64,000 nucleotides of DNA from Sinorhizobium terangae. GTDB taxonomy: Bacteria; Pseudomonadota; Alphaproteobacteria; Rhizobiales; Rhizobiaceae. The stretch is taken from NCBI RefSeq assembly GCF_029714365.1, contig NZ_CP121659.1, positions 124,001 through 188,000 of the forward strand, written 5' to 3'. Under the pieces are notes generated by a model. That model worked only from the letters and a program-made list of their open reading frames with translations. It had not been told where the DNA came from and searched no databases. Made by a program: the position numbers and the translations under genes. This document shows positions 34,926-43,630 of this stretch, piece after piece (the stretch's first letter is position 1; each line of letters opens with the position of its first letter).

Positions 34926-35585
34926 CTACTGGCTGGCCCAGATGATCCGGGCGATCCACTCCACCTCTGGCATTTCGAAATTGCGGTTCGGGTGATCCGG
35001 GTTGAGCGACAGGAGCTCGATGCCGCGTGGCGTTTGCCGGGACAACACCTTCGCCATCACCTCGCCCTCGCGGGTCTTGACCACGACACGGTCGCCACGC
35101 CGCACCTGTGCCGTTGGATCGACAATCAGAATATCGCCGTCGCGATAAAGCGGCAGCATGCTGTCGCCCTGGATCTCCAGGGCGTACACGCCGGAACGGC
35201 GCTCGAGCGCTGCCGGAAAGTCGACCACATCCCAGCCTTGACCGGCCGGAAAGCCGCCGTCATCGAAGAAGCCGCCGGCGCCGGCCTGGGCGAAGCCAAT
35301 GAGCGGGATGTCAGCCGATTGCTCCCGCTGGCCCGCCGGCACGCTCTTTTCCGCTGCGGGGCCCATCAGGGTCATGAACTGGTCGAGGGACGAACCGGTC
35401 GCCTCGAGGATTTTTGAAATCGATTCCGTCGAGGGCCAGCGATCGCGACCATCGGCGGATTGGCGCTTCGACTTGTTGAAGGATGTGGGATCGAGGCCAG
35501 CACGACGCGCCAGCCCGGACGGCGACAGCCGATGGCGCTCGGCCAGCGCGTCGATGGCGCGCCAGATGCTGTCGTGTGAAAGCAT
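34926..35585 (-). CDS. HTH regulator with LexA-like S24 peptidase domain
   Basis: A 219-residue repressor-type protein. The N-terminal XRE-like helix-turn-helix is DSIWRAIDALAERHRLSPSGLARRAGLDPTSFNKSKR; the C-terminal S24 domain has the catalytic Ser in IQGDSMLPLY and Lys in VMAKVLSRQ. The expected Ala-Gly cleavage site may be FAQAGAGGFFD (about residues 97-107). Self-cleaving control of a small regulon in response to damage is the family pattern. The start at 35585 is chosen because GGAG lies 9 nt upstream; the ATG at 35618 has AAGGA directly against it. It is first in a likely operon with the nuclease-like and TerB genes. Confidence 0.85.
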   Translation of the reverse strand: MLSHDSIWRAIDALAERHRLSPSGLARRAGLDPTSFNKSKRQSADGRDRWPSTESISKILEATGSSLDQFMTLMGPAAEKSVPAGQREQSADIPLIGFAQAGAGGFFDDGGFPAGQGWDVVDFPAALERRSGVYALEIQGDSMLPLYRDGDILIVDPTAQVRRGDRVVVKTREGEVMAKVLSRQTPRGIELLSLNPDHPNRNFEMPEVEWIARIIWASQ

Positions 35586-35736
35586 TCGATTCAACTCCGG
35601 AAGGGCGAGTGACGCCATTCCTTCTGCCTCTCACCTTAGATTAGCGAAGCAGGTAAGGGGCGTAAAGAATGCGAAGGAAAATAGTCCTTTGCCGGCTACA
35701 GCGCCGACAATTTAAGAATAGATGTGGTAGCTGCGG

Positions 35737-36252
35737 TCAGGCGGGCTCGCGCGCCTTCGCCTTCCTTGCCATGACCTGCTCATAGGCCGCCTGCAGCGTC
35801 TGACGCACCGTGGGTCCATCCGAAGCCGCAGGCGTTGCGCCAAGATGTTCGACCCTGAGTTCGTCCATGAACCGGTCCCACAGTTCCGGCCCGCCTTCCT
35901 CCATCAGTTGCGCACGGATGCTCAGCTCTTCAGTGACCGGCAGATAGCGGCGGCCCCAGGCCCCGAGATGCGCCATGATCGGCACCAATGCGATCGTCTT
36001 CTCGGTGAGGCTGTAAATCGCCTTCTGCTTGTGGCTGGGGTCATCTCTCTTCGTCAGCATGCCCATTTCCACCAGTGTCTTCAGCCGATCGGCGAGAATG
36101 TTGGAGGAGATGCCTTCCTGCGAGCGCAGGAGTTCGCGGAAATGCCGTTTGCCGCCAAAAATCATGTCCCGGACGATCAGCAGGCTCCATTTGTCGCCGA
36201 AGACTTCGAGCGAAAGATTGATCGGGCAACCGGAGCGATGGTCGTCTGTCAT
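35737..36252 (-). CDS. HxlR-family transcriptional regulator
   Basis: A 171-residue winged-helix regulator. The HxlR domain fills residues 1-105: the effector Cys in SGCPINLSLEVFGDKWSLLIVRDMIFG, then FRELLRSQEGISSNILADRLKTLVEMGMLTK and YSLTEKTIALVPIMAHLGAWG. The C-terminal 60 residues are extra and charged. It is divergent from an AHSA1/SRPBCC gene across 286 nt, the classic arrangement in which the HxlR protein controls its neighbour. The ATG start has GGGACCAG before it. Confidence 0.9.
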   Translation of the reverse strand: MTDDHRSGCPINLSLEVFGDKWSLLIVRDMIFGGKRHFRELLRSQEGISSNILADRLKTLVEMGMLTKRDDPSHKQKAIYSLTEKTIALVPIMAHLGAWGRRYLPVTEELSIRAQLMEEGGPELWDRFMDELRVEHLGATPAASDGPTVRQTLQAAYEQVMARKAKAREPA

Positions 36253-36538
36253 TCTGGTCCCTGTTGATCACGATGATTTTGCGGCTGAACCCAAGATCAT
36301 GAACGTGAACGATTCTGGCAAGTTGAGATGCGAGATGCCGGCCGAACCGCCTGCACCTTTCCACATCGGACTAACTGCTTGCATTATCGCATCAGTGGAG
36401 CTAATGTGCAACTGCTTTTAATTCAAGAGCAGTATTCCGCCGGGTGACGCAGTCGCGGGATTGTCGGCGATGACGTCAGTTCCGAAAGGATCCCCGGCGG
36501 AGGAGCGCGGGGGTTCGGCCACCAAAGAGGAGAAGACC

Positions 36539-37012
36539 ATGACAAGTCCATCCGTAGAGCACGCAAGCTTCACCATAGAACGGGTCTTCAACGCGTCGCC
36601 TGAGCGGGTTTTTCACGCCTTTGCTGATCCTGCGACGAATGACCGATGGTTCGTCAGGGCAGACAATTGGCCGGTCGCGGAATACCGGCACGACTTCCGC
36701 GTTGGCGGGCGTGAAAGCGGTCGTTTCAGCCAGGACGGCAAGACGTTCCATTTCAACGAGACCGTCTATCTCGACATCGTCGAGAACAGGCGGATCGTCT
36801 CGGCCTACACCATGGCGAAGGATGACCGACGGATTTCTGCCTCCATCGCCACCCTGGACCTGCTGCCCGAGGGTAAGGGCACCCGCCTCGTCTTCACCGA
36901 ACAGGCCGCCTTCCTCGACGGACTGGACAAGGTCGAATGTCGTCGGGAAGGCTGGGAGCAGTTGATAGGCCTTCTTGCCGCCGAACTCGGCGAAACGGCG
37001 GCCGCGGCCTGA
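36539..37012 (+). CDS. AHSA1/SRPBCC-domain protein
   Basis: A 157-residue START/SRPBCC-fold protein of the Aha1-like type (SFTIERVFNASPERVFHAFADPATNDRWF, GGRESGRF, FHFNETVYLDIVENRRIVSAYTM, GTRLVFTEQAAFLDG...REGWEQLIGLLAAEL). These proteins bind hydrophobic ligands; the ligand here is unknown. The ATG at 36539 has GAGGAGAAG upstream; the in-frame ATG at 36461 lies in the divergent promoter region. Together with the HxlR gene it forms a common regulator-effector pair. The 286-nt gap 36253-36538 contains the two promoters and no gene. Confidence 0.9.
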   Translation: MTSPSVEHASFTIERVFNASPERVFHAFADPATNDRWFVRADNWPVAEYRHDFRVGGRESGRFSQDGKTFHFNETVYLDIVENRRIVSAYTMAKDDRRISASIATLDLLPEGKGTRLVFTEQAAFLDGLDKVECRREGWEQLIGLLAAELGETAAAA

Positions 37013-37045
37013 GGCAATGGTGCCAGTTGCTGCTTGGCGGCCACC

Positions 37046-37627
37046 TTACAGCATTGATGCCAGCGCGCTGCCGGCCATACCGAAGGAGAACACGACGAGG
37101 CAGGCGGCGGTGACGCGGCGGGGCAGCCGCTGGCCGATCGGCCGCCTCGGCAGTCGCGCAAGAAAAGTACCGGCGATGATCCAGAGCGAGCCGGCACTCA
37201 CCACCAGCACTGCGAAACCTGCAAGCCAGGGCAGCATCGCTACCAGCCCCGCCTGAGGCATGATCGCGAGCGCAATGATCAGCCCCTTTGGATTGACGAC
37301 TGTGGTGATGAAGACCTGATCAAGCGTGATCGGCCGCTCTGCGCCATCGTGCGCCTTCGCGGTCCAGAGAGCATGTGCCATCAAAAGGATCCAGCTAGCG
37401 GCGGCGAGCTTGACGATAAGCCCGATCTCCGGATGGGCGGAGATAAACGGCGCGGTGAGGGCGGCGACCGGTACGACCACCGTCAGATAACCGCCGAGCT
37501 CGCCAAGAAGCAGCGGAGCCGAACGCCGCAAACCGGCCGCGGCACCCGAAAGCCACAGCAGCGTGTTGGTCGGCCCGGGCGTTGCCAGGAGCAGGAGGAT
37601 GGCGAGGGCGAACTGGAGCGGCTGCAT
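37046..37627 (-). CDS. LysE-family amino acid/metabolite exporter
   Basis: A 193-residue inner-membrane protein with five to six hydrophobic segments. The opening LQFALAILLLLATPGPTNTLLWLSGAAAGLRRSAPLLLGELGGYL is the LysE/RhtB signature with the conserved P-G-P-x-N; INPKGLI appears as VVNPKGLIIALA. It exports small metabolites, probably an amino acid. The ATG at 37627 is selected; a GTG at 37654 is possible and would add nine residues. The upstream gap 37628-37851 contains no gene. Confidence 0.85.
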   Translation of the reverse strand: MQPLQFALAILLLLATPGPTNTLLWLSGAAAGLRRSAPLLLGELGGYLTVVVPVAALTAPFISAHPEIGLIVKLAAASWILLMAHALWTAKAHDGAERPITLDQVFITTVVNPKGLIIALAIMPQAGLVAMLPWLAGFAVLVVSAGSLWIIAGTFLARLPRRPIGQRLPRRVTAACLVVFSFGMAGSALASML

Positions 37628-37851
37628 GGACGGTGTTCTGGTTGATCTCTCCACATGCTCTTAGCGCACCCGCTAACCCGCCGACTTGACCTTGGTCAAT
37701 CGCCCGCAGCGGGGATTTCGTGGAGCTGGTCGAGCTGCCCTCTCCGTGTGTCAAGCCCGAGCACTTAGGGCACTCGCCTCGGCGAAGGATGAAGAAGGGG
37801 CCGCACCCATCGGCACGGCCCTGGATTCTTGCTTGCGAAGGGCAGGTGACC

Positions 37852-40065
37852 TTACGCCGCCCTCTTCGCCTCCCCATAAGGATCGAAGCGCCCGTAGAAG
37901 GTCTCGCCTTTATCCGCCATCTCCTTCAGCAGCGGCGTCGGCTTGAAGTGGTCGCCATAATTCTTGGCGAGCTTCTCGCAGAGCTTGACGAAAGCCTTTG
38001 CACCCATGCCGTCGATGTAGGAAAGCGTGCCGCCGGTATAGGGGGCGAAGCCGAAGCCGAGGATGGAGCCGACGTCGGCCTCGCGCGGATCGGTGACGAT
38101 GCCTTCCTCGATCGTGCGGGCAGCTTCCAGAGCGATGGTTGCGAGGAACCGTTGCTTCAGCACCTCGACGTCGATCTTTTCGGCATTCTGTTGCGGATAG
38201 AGCGTCTTCAGTTCCGGCCAGAGATATTTCCTGGCGGGCTTCGCCGGATATTCGTAAAAGCCCTTGCCGTTCTTGCGTCCGCGGCGATCGAGTTCGTCGA
38301 CCATCTTGTTGATCAGTGCCATGTGCCGCGGATCGACGGCCTTTTCGCCGAGATCGGCGACGGTCGCCTTCAGGATTTTCTGGCTGAGGTCGATCGCCAC
38401 CTCATCGTTGAGCGACAGCGGGCCGACCGGCATGCCGGCCATCTTGGCGGCGTTCTCGATCATTGCCGGCGGAACGCCTTCGATCAGCATGTCGTAGGCT
38501 TCATGGATATAGCGGAAGACGCAGCGGTTGACGTAGAAGCCGCGGGTGTCGTTGACGACGATCGGCGTCTTCTTGATCGCGGCGACATAGTCGAGAGCGG
38601 TCGCGAGCGCGCGGTCGCCAGTCTCCTTGCCGAGGATCACTTCCGTCAGCATCATCTTCTCGACCGGCGAGAAGAAATGGATGCCGATGAATTGTTCCGG
38701 CCGCTTCGAGTTCTTGGCAAGGCCGGTGATCGGCAGGGTCGACGTGTTGGAGGCAAAGATCGCGTCCTCGGCGATCACCGCTTCGATCTTCTCGATCACC
38801 TCCTTCTTGACCTGCCGGTCCTCGAAGACCGCCTCGACGACGAGGCCGGCGTCCTTGAGGTCGTCATAGTCGGCCGACGGCGTGATGCGGGCAAGCAGGG
38901 CTTCACCTTCTTCCTTGGTCAGCCGGCCCTTGCCGATCGAATCCCTCACCAGCCCTTCCGAGTGCGTCTTCCCCTTCCCGGCCGTTTCCATGTCGCGGTC
39001 GATGAGGCTTACCGGAATGCCGGCAGCAGCGGTGACGTAGGCGATCGAGGCACCCATGAAGCCGGCGCCGACGACGCCAACCTTTTTGACTTCGGCCTTC
39101 GGCACGCCTCCGGGGCGCCGCGCGCCCTTGCCGAGCTCCTGCATCGAGATGAACAGCGAGCGGATCATCGAGAAGGCTTCGGTCGTCTGCAGGATCTCGG
39201 TGAAGTAGCGCTGCTCGATCTTGAGACCGGTGTCGAACGGCACTTGCAGGCCCTCATAGACGCATTTGAGGATGGCGATCGCGCCCGGATAGTTGCCATA
39301 GGTCTCGCGGCGAAGAATGCCCGAGGCGGCGGGCCAGAGCTGGGCCGAAGCCGGCGTCCAGATGCCGCCGCCCGGCACCTTGAAGCCCTTTTCGTCCCAG
39401 GGCTGAACCGGCTTCAGACCATTCTTGATCATTGCCTTGGCGGCGTCGACCAGCTTGTCCGGATCGACCACCTCGTGCACGAGCCCCATTGCCTTGGCGC
39501 GTGCCGCGGTCAGCGACGAGCCGGTCGTCATCATCTGCAGCGCGTCCTGCGCATTGGTGAGTCGCGGCACGCGCTGGGTGCCGCCGGCGCCGGGGAAGAT
39601 GCCGACCTTGACTTCCGGCAGCGCGATCTTCACCGCCTTGGAGTTGGACGCGACACGGCCGTGGCAGGCGAGCGACAGCTCGAAAGCACCGCCCATGCAA
39701 GTGCCGTTGATCGCCGAAACCCAGGGCTTGCCCGACGTTTCGAGCTTGCGGAAGAGGCCCGTCATGCGGCCGACAAGGTCGAAGAGCTTTTGCGCGGCAT
39801 TGGCCGGGTCTTTCTTCTTTTCCTCGGCCTGAAAGGTGAACATCGACTTGATCATCGAGAGGTCGGCGCCGCCGGAGAACGACGACTTGCCCGACGTGAA
39901 GACGACCCCCTTGACGGCCGCGTCGGCGGTCGTCTGGTCGACGATCGCGTTCAACTCCTCCATCACCTCCTGGGTGAAGACGTTCATCGACTTTTCGGGC
40001 ATGTCCCAGGTGACGAGCGCGATGCCATCGGCGTCGGTTTCGATCTTGAAGTTCGTGTAAGACAT
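37852..40065 (-). CDS. fadB: Bifunctional enoyl-CoA hydratase/3-hydroxyacyl-CoA dehydrogenase (FadB/FadJ-type)
   Basis: A 737-residue multifunctional beta-oxidation enzyme. N-terminal crotonase domain: GGADLSMIKSMF (oxyanion hole), GTCMGGAFELSLACHGRVAS and the catalytic Glu region LPEVKVGIFPGAGGTQRVPRL. Central NAD-binding domain from about residue 330: KVGVVGAGFMGASIAYVTAA, ASNTSTLPI, and the catalytic His in FIGIHFFSPVEKMMLTEVI. C-terminal 3HCDH domain: RGFYVNRCVFRYIHEAYDML and GFAPYTGGTLSYID. It is the last gene of a three-gene operon, 23 nt after the thiolase gene. Confidence 0.95.
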   Translation of the reverse strand: MSYTNFKIETDADGIALVTWDMPEKSMNVFTQEVMEELNAIVDQTTADAAVKGVVFTSGKSSFSGGADLSMIKSMFTFQAEEKKKDPANAAQKLFDLVGRMTGLFRKLETSGKPWVSAINGTCMGGAFELSLACHGRVASNSKAVKIALPEVKVGIFPGAGGTQRVPRLTNAQDALQMMTTGSSLTAARAKAMGLVHEVVDPDKLVDAAKAMIKNGLKPVQPWDEKGFKVPGGGIWTPASAQLWPAASGILRRETYGNYPGAIAILKCVYEGLQVPFDTGLKIEQRYFTEILQTTEAFSMIRSLFISMQELGKGARRPGGVPKAEVKKVGVVGAGFMGASIAYVTAAAGIPVSLIDRDMETAGKGKTHSEGLVRDSIGKGRLTKEEGEALLARITPSADYDDLKDAGLVVEAVFEDRQVKKEVIEKIEAVIAEDAIFASNTSTLPITGLAKNSKRPEQFIGIHFFSPVEKMMLTEVILGKETGDRALATALDYVAAIKKTPIVVNDTRGFYVNRCVFRYIHEAYDMLIEGVPPAMIENAAKMAGMPVGPLSLNDEVAIDLSQKILKATVADLGEKAVDPRHMALINKMVDELDRRGRKNGKGFYEYPAKPARKYLWPELKTLYPQQNAEKIDVEVLKQRFLATIALEAARTIEEGIVTDPREADVGSILGFGFAPYTGGTLSYIDGMGAKAFVKLCEKLAKNYGDHFKPTPLLKEMADKGETFYGRFDPYGEAKRAA

Positions 40066-40088
40066 ATTCTCTCTCCCCGGGGATCGGA

Positions 40089-41297
40089 TCAGACGCGTTC
40101 GATGATGGTGGCGGTGCCCATGCCGGCGCCGATGCAGAGCGTGACGAGCGCGGTGTTGAGGTCGCGACGCTCCAGTTCGTCGAGCACGGTGCCGAGGATC
40201 ATCGCGCCGGTCGCTCCGAGCGGATGACCCATGGCGATCGCGCCGCCGTTGACGTTGATCTGGTCGTGCGGAATGTCGAAAGCCTGCATGTAGCGGAGGA
40301 CGACCGCGGCAAAAGCCTCGTTGAGCTCGAAGAGGTCGATGTCGGAAAGCTTCATGTCGGCGCGCTCCAGGAGCTTTTCGGTCACGTCGACCGGACCGGT
40401 CAGCATCAGCGCCGGGTCGGAGCCGATGTTGGCGAAGGCGCGGATGCGCGCCCGCGGTTTCAGCCCCATGGATTCGCCGCCGGCCTTGGAGCCGAGCAGC
40501 ACGGCAGCCGCGCCGTCGACGATGCCGGAGGAGTTGCCGGCGTGGTGGACATAGTTGATCCGCTCGATTTCCGGATGCGCCTGAATGGCGACGGCCTCGA
40601 AGCCGCCCATCTCGCCGGGCATCTGGAAGGAGGGATTGAGCGAGGCGAGCGCCTGCATGTCGGTGGTCGGGCGCATGTGCTCGTCGCGGTCGAGAATGGT
40701 CAGGCCATTCTGATCCTTGACCGGCACGACCGAGTTCTTGAAGTAGCCCTTTTCCCAGGCATTCGCGGCGCGCTTCTGGCTTTCCACTGCATAGGCGTCG
40801 ACGTCGTCACGTGAAAAGCCGTACTTAGTGGCGATGAGGTCGGCAGAGACGCCCTGGGGCATGAAATAGGCCGGCAGGTTGACGGAGGGGTCCATGAACC
40901 AAGAGCCGCCCGACATGCCAAGGCCGACACGCGACATGGATTCGACGCCGCCGGCGATCACGATGTCGTCCGCCCCCTGGGCGATTTTCGCGGCGCCGAA
41001 ATTGACGGCATCGAGGCCGGAGGCGCAGAAGCGCGAGATCTGCATGCCGGGAGCGCGGGTAGAGTAGCCGGCCTCGAAGGCGGCTGCCTTGGGGATGACC
41101 GAGCCCGCGTCCATGACCGGATCGACACAACCCATGATGATGTCGTCGACGGTCGACGTGTCGAGGCCGTTCCGGTCGCGCACCGCTTCCAGCATCTTGG
41201 CCGCGAGGCGGACGGAAGGCACCTCGTGCAGCGATCCGTCCTTCTTGCCGCGGCCGCGCGGCGTGCGCACGTGGTCGTAAACGAAGACTTTCGTCAT
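40089..41297 (-). CDS. fadA: Acetyl-CoA C-acyltransferase (thiolase)
   Basis: A 402-residue thiolase that cleaves 3-ketoacyl-CoA. All catalytic residues are visible: the nucleophile Cys in ISRFCASGLDAVNFGA, His in NVNGGAIAMGHPLGATGA, Cys in TLCIGAGMGTATIIERV, and the NEAFA segment as FELNEAFAAVVL. It sits between the acyl-CoA dehydrogenase (109 nt upstream) and the FadB-type gene (23 nt downstream), so it serves beta-oxidation in that operon and not polyhydroxybutyrate synthesis. A GGGAGATCAAGAG ribosome-binding region precedes the ATG. Confidence 0.95.
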   Translation of the reverse strand: MTKVFVYDHVRTPRGRGKKDGSLHEVPSVRLAAKMLEAVRDRNGLDTSTVDDIIMGCVDPVMDAGSVIPKAAAFEAGYSTRAPGMQISRFCASGLDAVNFGAAKIAQGADDIVIAGGVESMSRVGLGMSGGSWFMDPSVNLPAYFMPQGVSADLIATKYGFSRDDVDAYAVESQKRAANAWEKGYFKNSVVPVKDQNGLTILDRDEHMRPTTDMQALASLNPSFQMPGEMGGFEAVAIQAHPEIERINYVHHAGNSSGIVDGAAAVLLGSKAGGESMGLKPRARIRAFANIGSDPALMLTGPVDVTEKLLERADMKLSDIDLFELNEAFAAVVLRYMQAFDIPHDQINVNGGAIAMGHPLGATGAMILGTVLDELERRDLNTALVTLCIGAGMGTATIIERV

Positions 41298-41406
41298 CTC
41301 TTGATCTCCCTTTGGGCGGCATCGCTTCGAGCCGCGCTTGATGCATTGGAGCGGGATGCTTGCCGAAGCCGCCCCGCGCTTTCCCCATCCTGCTCCGAGT
41401 GTGAAA

Positions 41407-43203
41407 TCAGAACGCGGCGGCGTCCAGCGCCATCAGCGTGTCGGCGCCGGTTTCGATACGGGCTTTCCGCAGTGCCGTTTCGGGCATGATGCGCTCCATG
41501 TAGAACCGGGCCGTGATGAGCTTGTTCTTGAGATAGTCCGCGCGTTCGGTTTCGCCACCGGCGAGCTTGTCCTCAGCCGTCTTGGCGATCCTGCCCCACA
41601 TGTAGCCGAGCACGACGAGGCCGAAGAGATGCATGTAATCCGTGGAGCCGGCGCCGGCATTGTCGGGTTTTGCCATGGCGTTCTGCATGAACCACATGGT
41701 TGCCGCCTGCAGATCGTTCAGTCCTTTCTTCAGTGCCTTGGTGTAGCCCGACAGCTTCTCGTCGCTGCGGTTTTCCTCGCAGAAATCGCCGATTTCCTTG
41801 AAGAGCGCCATGACGGCGCGGCCGCCGTTCATCGCCAGCTTGCGGCCGACGAGGTCGAGCGCCTGGATGCCGTTGGCACCCTCGTAGATCATGGCGATGC
41901 GGGCATCGCGCACGTACTGGCTCATGCCGTGCTCTTCGATATAGCCGTGACCGCCAAAGACCTGCTGTGCCATGACCGTGTGGTCGAAGCCCCGATCGGT
42001 CAGGACGCCCTTGAGGATCGGGGTCATCAGGCCGAGAATATCGTCGGCGGCCTGGCGATCCTCTTCGCTGTCGGAGCGGTGGGCGATATCGGATTTCAGC
42101 GCTGTCCAGAGCGTGAAGGCGCGGCCGCCTTCGTTGAACGCCTTGATCGTCATCAGTGCACGGCGGACGTCCGGGTGGACGATGATCGGATCGGCGTTCT
42201 TGTCCGGTGACTTCGGGCCGGAAAGCGAGCGGCCCTGGAGGCGTTCGCGCGCGTAGTTGGCGGCATTCTGATAGGCGATCTCGGCGATCGCGAGCCCCTG
42301 CATGCCGACGGCAAGACGGGCCTCGTTCATCATCACGAACATGGCGCTGAGGCCTTTGTTCTCCGCACCGATCAGGTAGCCGGTCGCCTCGTCGTAGTTC
42401 ATGACGCAGGTGGCGTTGCCGTGAATGCCCATCTTCTCTTCGATCGCACCGCAGGAGACGCCATTGCGCTCGCCGGGTTCGCCACTATCGTTGAGCCTGA
42501 ACTTCGGCACGATAAAGAGCGAGATTCCCTTGACGCCTTCCGGTGCCCCCTCGATGCGAGCGAGCACCAAATGGATGATGTTCTCGGCCATGTCGTGCTC
42601 GCCGGCGGAGATAAAGATCTTCTGGCCTGAAATCCTGTAGGAGCCGTCGCCATTCGGCACGGCCTTGGTGCGCAGGAGCCCGAGGTCGGTGCCGCAATGG
42701 GGCTCCGTCAGATTCATCGTACCGGTCCAGGTGCCGTCCACCATCTTCGGCAGGTACGTTCGCTTCTGCTCCTCGGAGCCGTGAACGAGAATGGCGGCGA
42801 TCGCCCCCTGCGTCAGGCCCGGATACATCATCAGCGACATGTTGGCAGCGGACATGAATTCGCCGACGGCGGTGTGCAGTGTGTAGGGCAGGGCCTGGCC
42901 GCCGAATTCTTCCGGTGCCGCAAGGCCGAGCCAGCCGCCTTCGCGATAGAGATCAAAGGCCTGCTTGAAGCCCTTCGGCACGGTGACCGAGCCGTCGTCG
43001 TGGCGTCTGCAACCCTCCTGGTCGCCCGAGAGGTTGATCGGGAGAAGCGCCTCTTCCGCGAGTTTGGCAGCCTCGCCGACGATCGCCGCCACCGTGTCGG
43101 GGGTTGCATCGGCAAAGCCCGGCAGGTTGTTGTACCGCTCGATGCCGAGCACGTCGTTGAGGATGAACAGGGTATCGTCAACCGGGGCCTTGTAGATGGG
43201 CAT
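41407..43203 (-). CDS. Acyl-CoA dehydrogenase
   Basis: A 598-residue FAD-dependent dehydrogenase, the first step of beta-oxidation. The ACAD core shows [52 protein letters not shown], the [23 protein letters not shown] block and the Glu in [18 protein letters not shown], which is likely the catalytic base. An additional helical C-terminal domain of about 110 residues makes it longer than short-chain ACADs, as in the DmdC/FadE5-like group. It is first in an operon with thiolase and FadB-type genes. The palindrome at 43325-43342 lies 122 nt upstream. Confidence 0.94.
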   Translation of the reverse strand: MPIYKAPVDDTLFILNDVLGIERYNNLPGFADATPDTVAAIVGEAAKLAEEALLPINLSGDQEGCRRHDDGSVTVPKGFKQAFDLYREGGWLGLAAPEEFGGQALPYTLHTAVGEFMSAANMSLMMYPGLTQGAIAAILVHGSEEQKRTYLPKMVDGTWTGTMNLTEPHCGTDLGLLRTKAVPNGDGSYRISGQKIFISAGEHDMAENIIHLVLARIEGAPEGVKGISLFIVPKFRLNDSGEPGERNGVSCGAIEEKMGIHGNATCVMNYDEATGYLIGAENKGLSAMFVMMNEARLAVGMQGLAIAEIAYQNAANYARERLQGRSLSGPKSPDKNADPIIVHPDVRRALMTIKAFNEGGRAFTLWTALKSDIAHRSDSEEDRQAADDILGLMTPILKGVLTDRGFDHTVMAQQVFGGHGYIEEHGMSQYVRDARIAMIYEGANGIQALDLVGRKLAMNGGRAVMALFKEIGDFCEENRSDEKLSGYTKALKKGLNDLQAATMWFMQNAMAKPDNAGAGSTDYMHLFGLVVLGYMWGRIAKTAEDKLAGGETERADYLKNKLITARFYMERIMPETALRKARIETGADTLMALDAAAF

Positions 43204-43324
43204 TCGTTCCTCGCCTTATCTCCCTTCGGGCACGCGCCAGAGTGCGGTCTGCCCGATTCTCAATGCTTCGAGCGTACACCGCCGGGCGCGGTCTCGCATC
43301 GCCGGCTGGATGCTACGAAATTGT

Positions 43325-43342
43325 GACGTTTGCGTAAACGTC
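43325..43342 (-). promoter_or_regulatory. GACGT-type palindromic operator upstream of the beta-oxidation operon
   Basis: GACGTTTGCGTAAACGTC, identical over 18 nt to the core at 11531-11548; the right half also equals that of the fadD site. The 427-nt gap 43204-43630 between divergent acyl-CoA dehydrogenase and podJ contains no gene; it also holds TTAA at 43439 and 43457, the latter followed after 7 nt by TTTA, a weak CtrA-like match on the podJ side. Confidence 0.65.
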
Positions 43343-43630
43343 AAAATGTGGATGTTTTGAAAAGTTTTGCGATCGCGCCGTCATGAAGGGAAATCCCCGT
43401 GCCCGAGCGCGCGCAACGGCCGTGATCCTGACAAAACGTTAAATAATTGAGACTGATTAACTGCTTATTTACCACGTTTAAGGAATTGTGGGTGGTGAGA
43501 TAGTCAAAGCTGCAACCGGTCCCGTCCACGCGCTGTTGTTGCTTTGGCAACATCGATCGCACCGCCACTCGGAGCCTGGCTCTTCCCGTCGCGGCTTTCG
43601 GTGATGGTCAACGACAGGGGCGAAGAGACA

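Noticed and set aside
37720..40227. An 835-codon open frame antisense to fadB
   Set aside because: No domain is recognisable, and the minus strand encodes a complete FadB-type enzyme.
43439..43471. CtrA-binding site before podJ
   Set aside because: TTAA at 43457 is followed after 7 nt by TTTA, not TTAA, and the TTAA pair at 43439 and 43457 has the wrong spacing; too weak to call as a feature.
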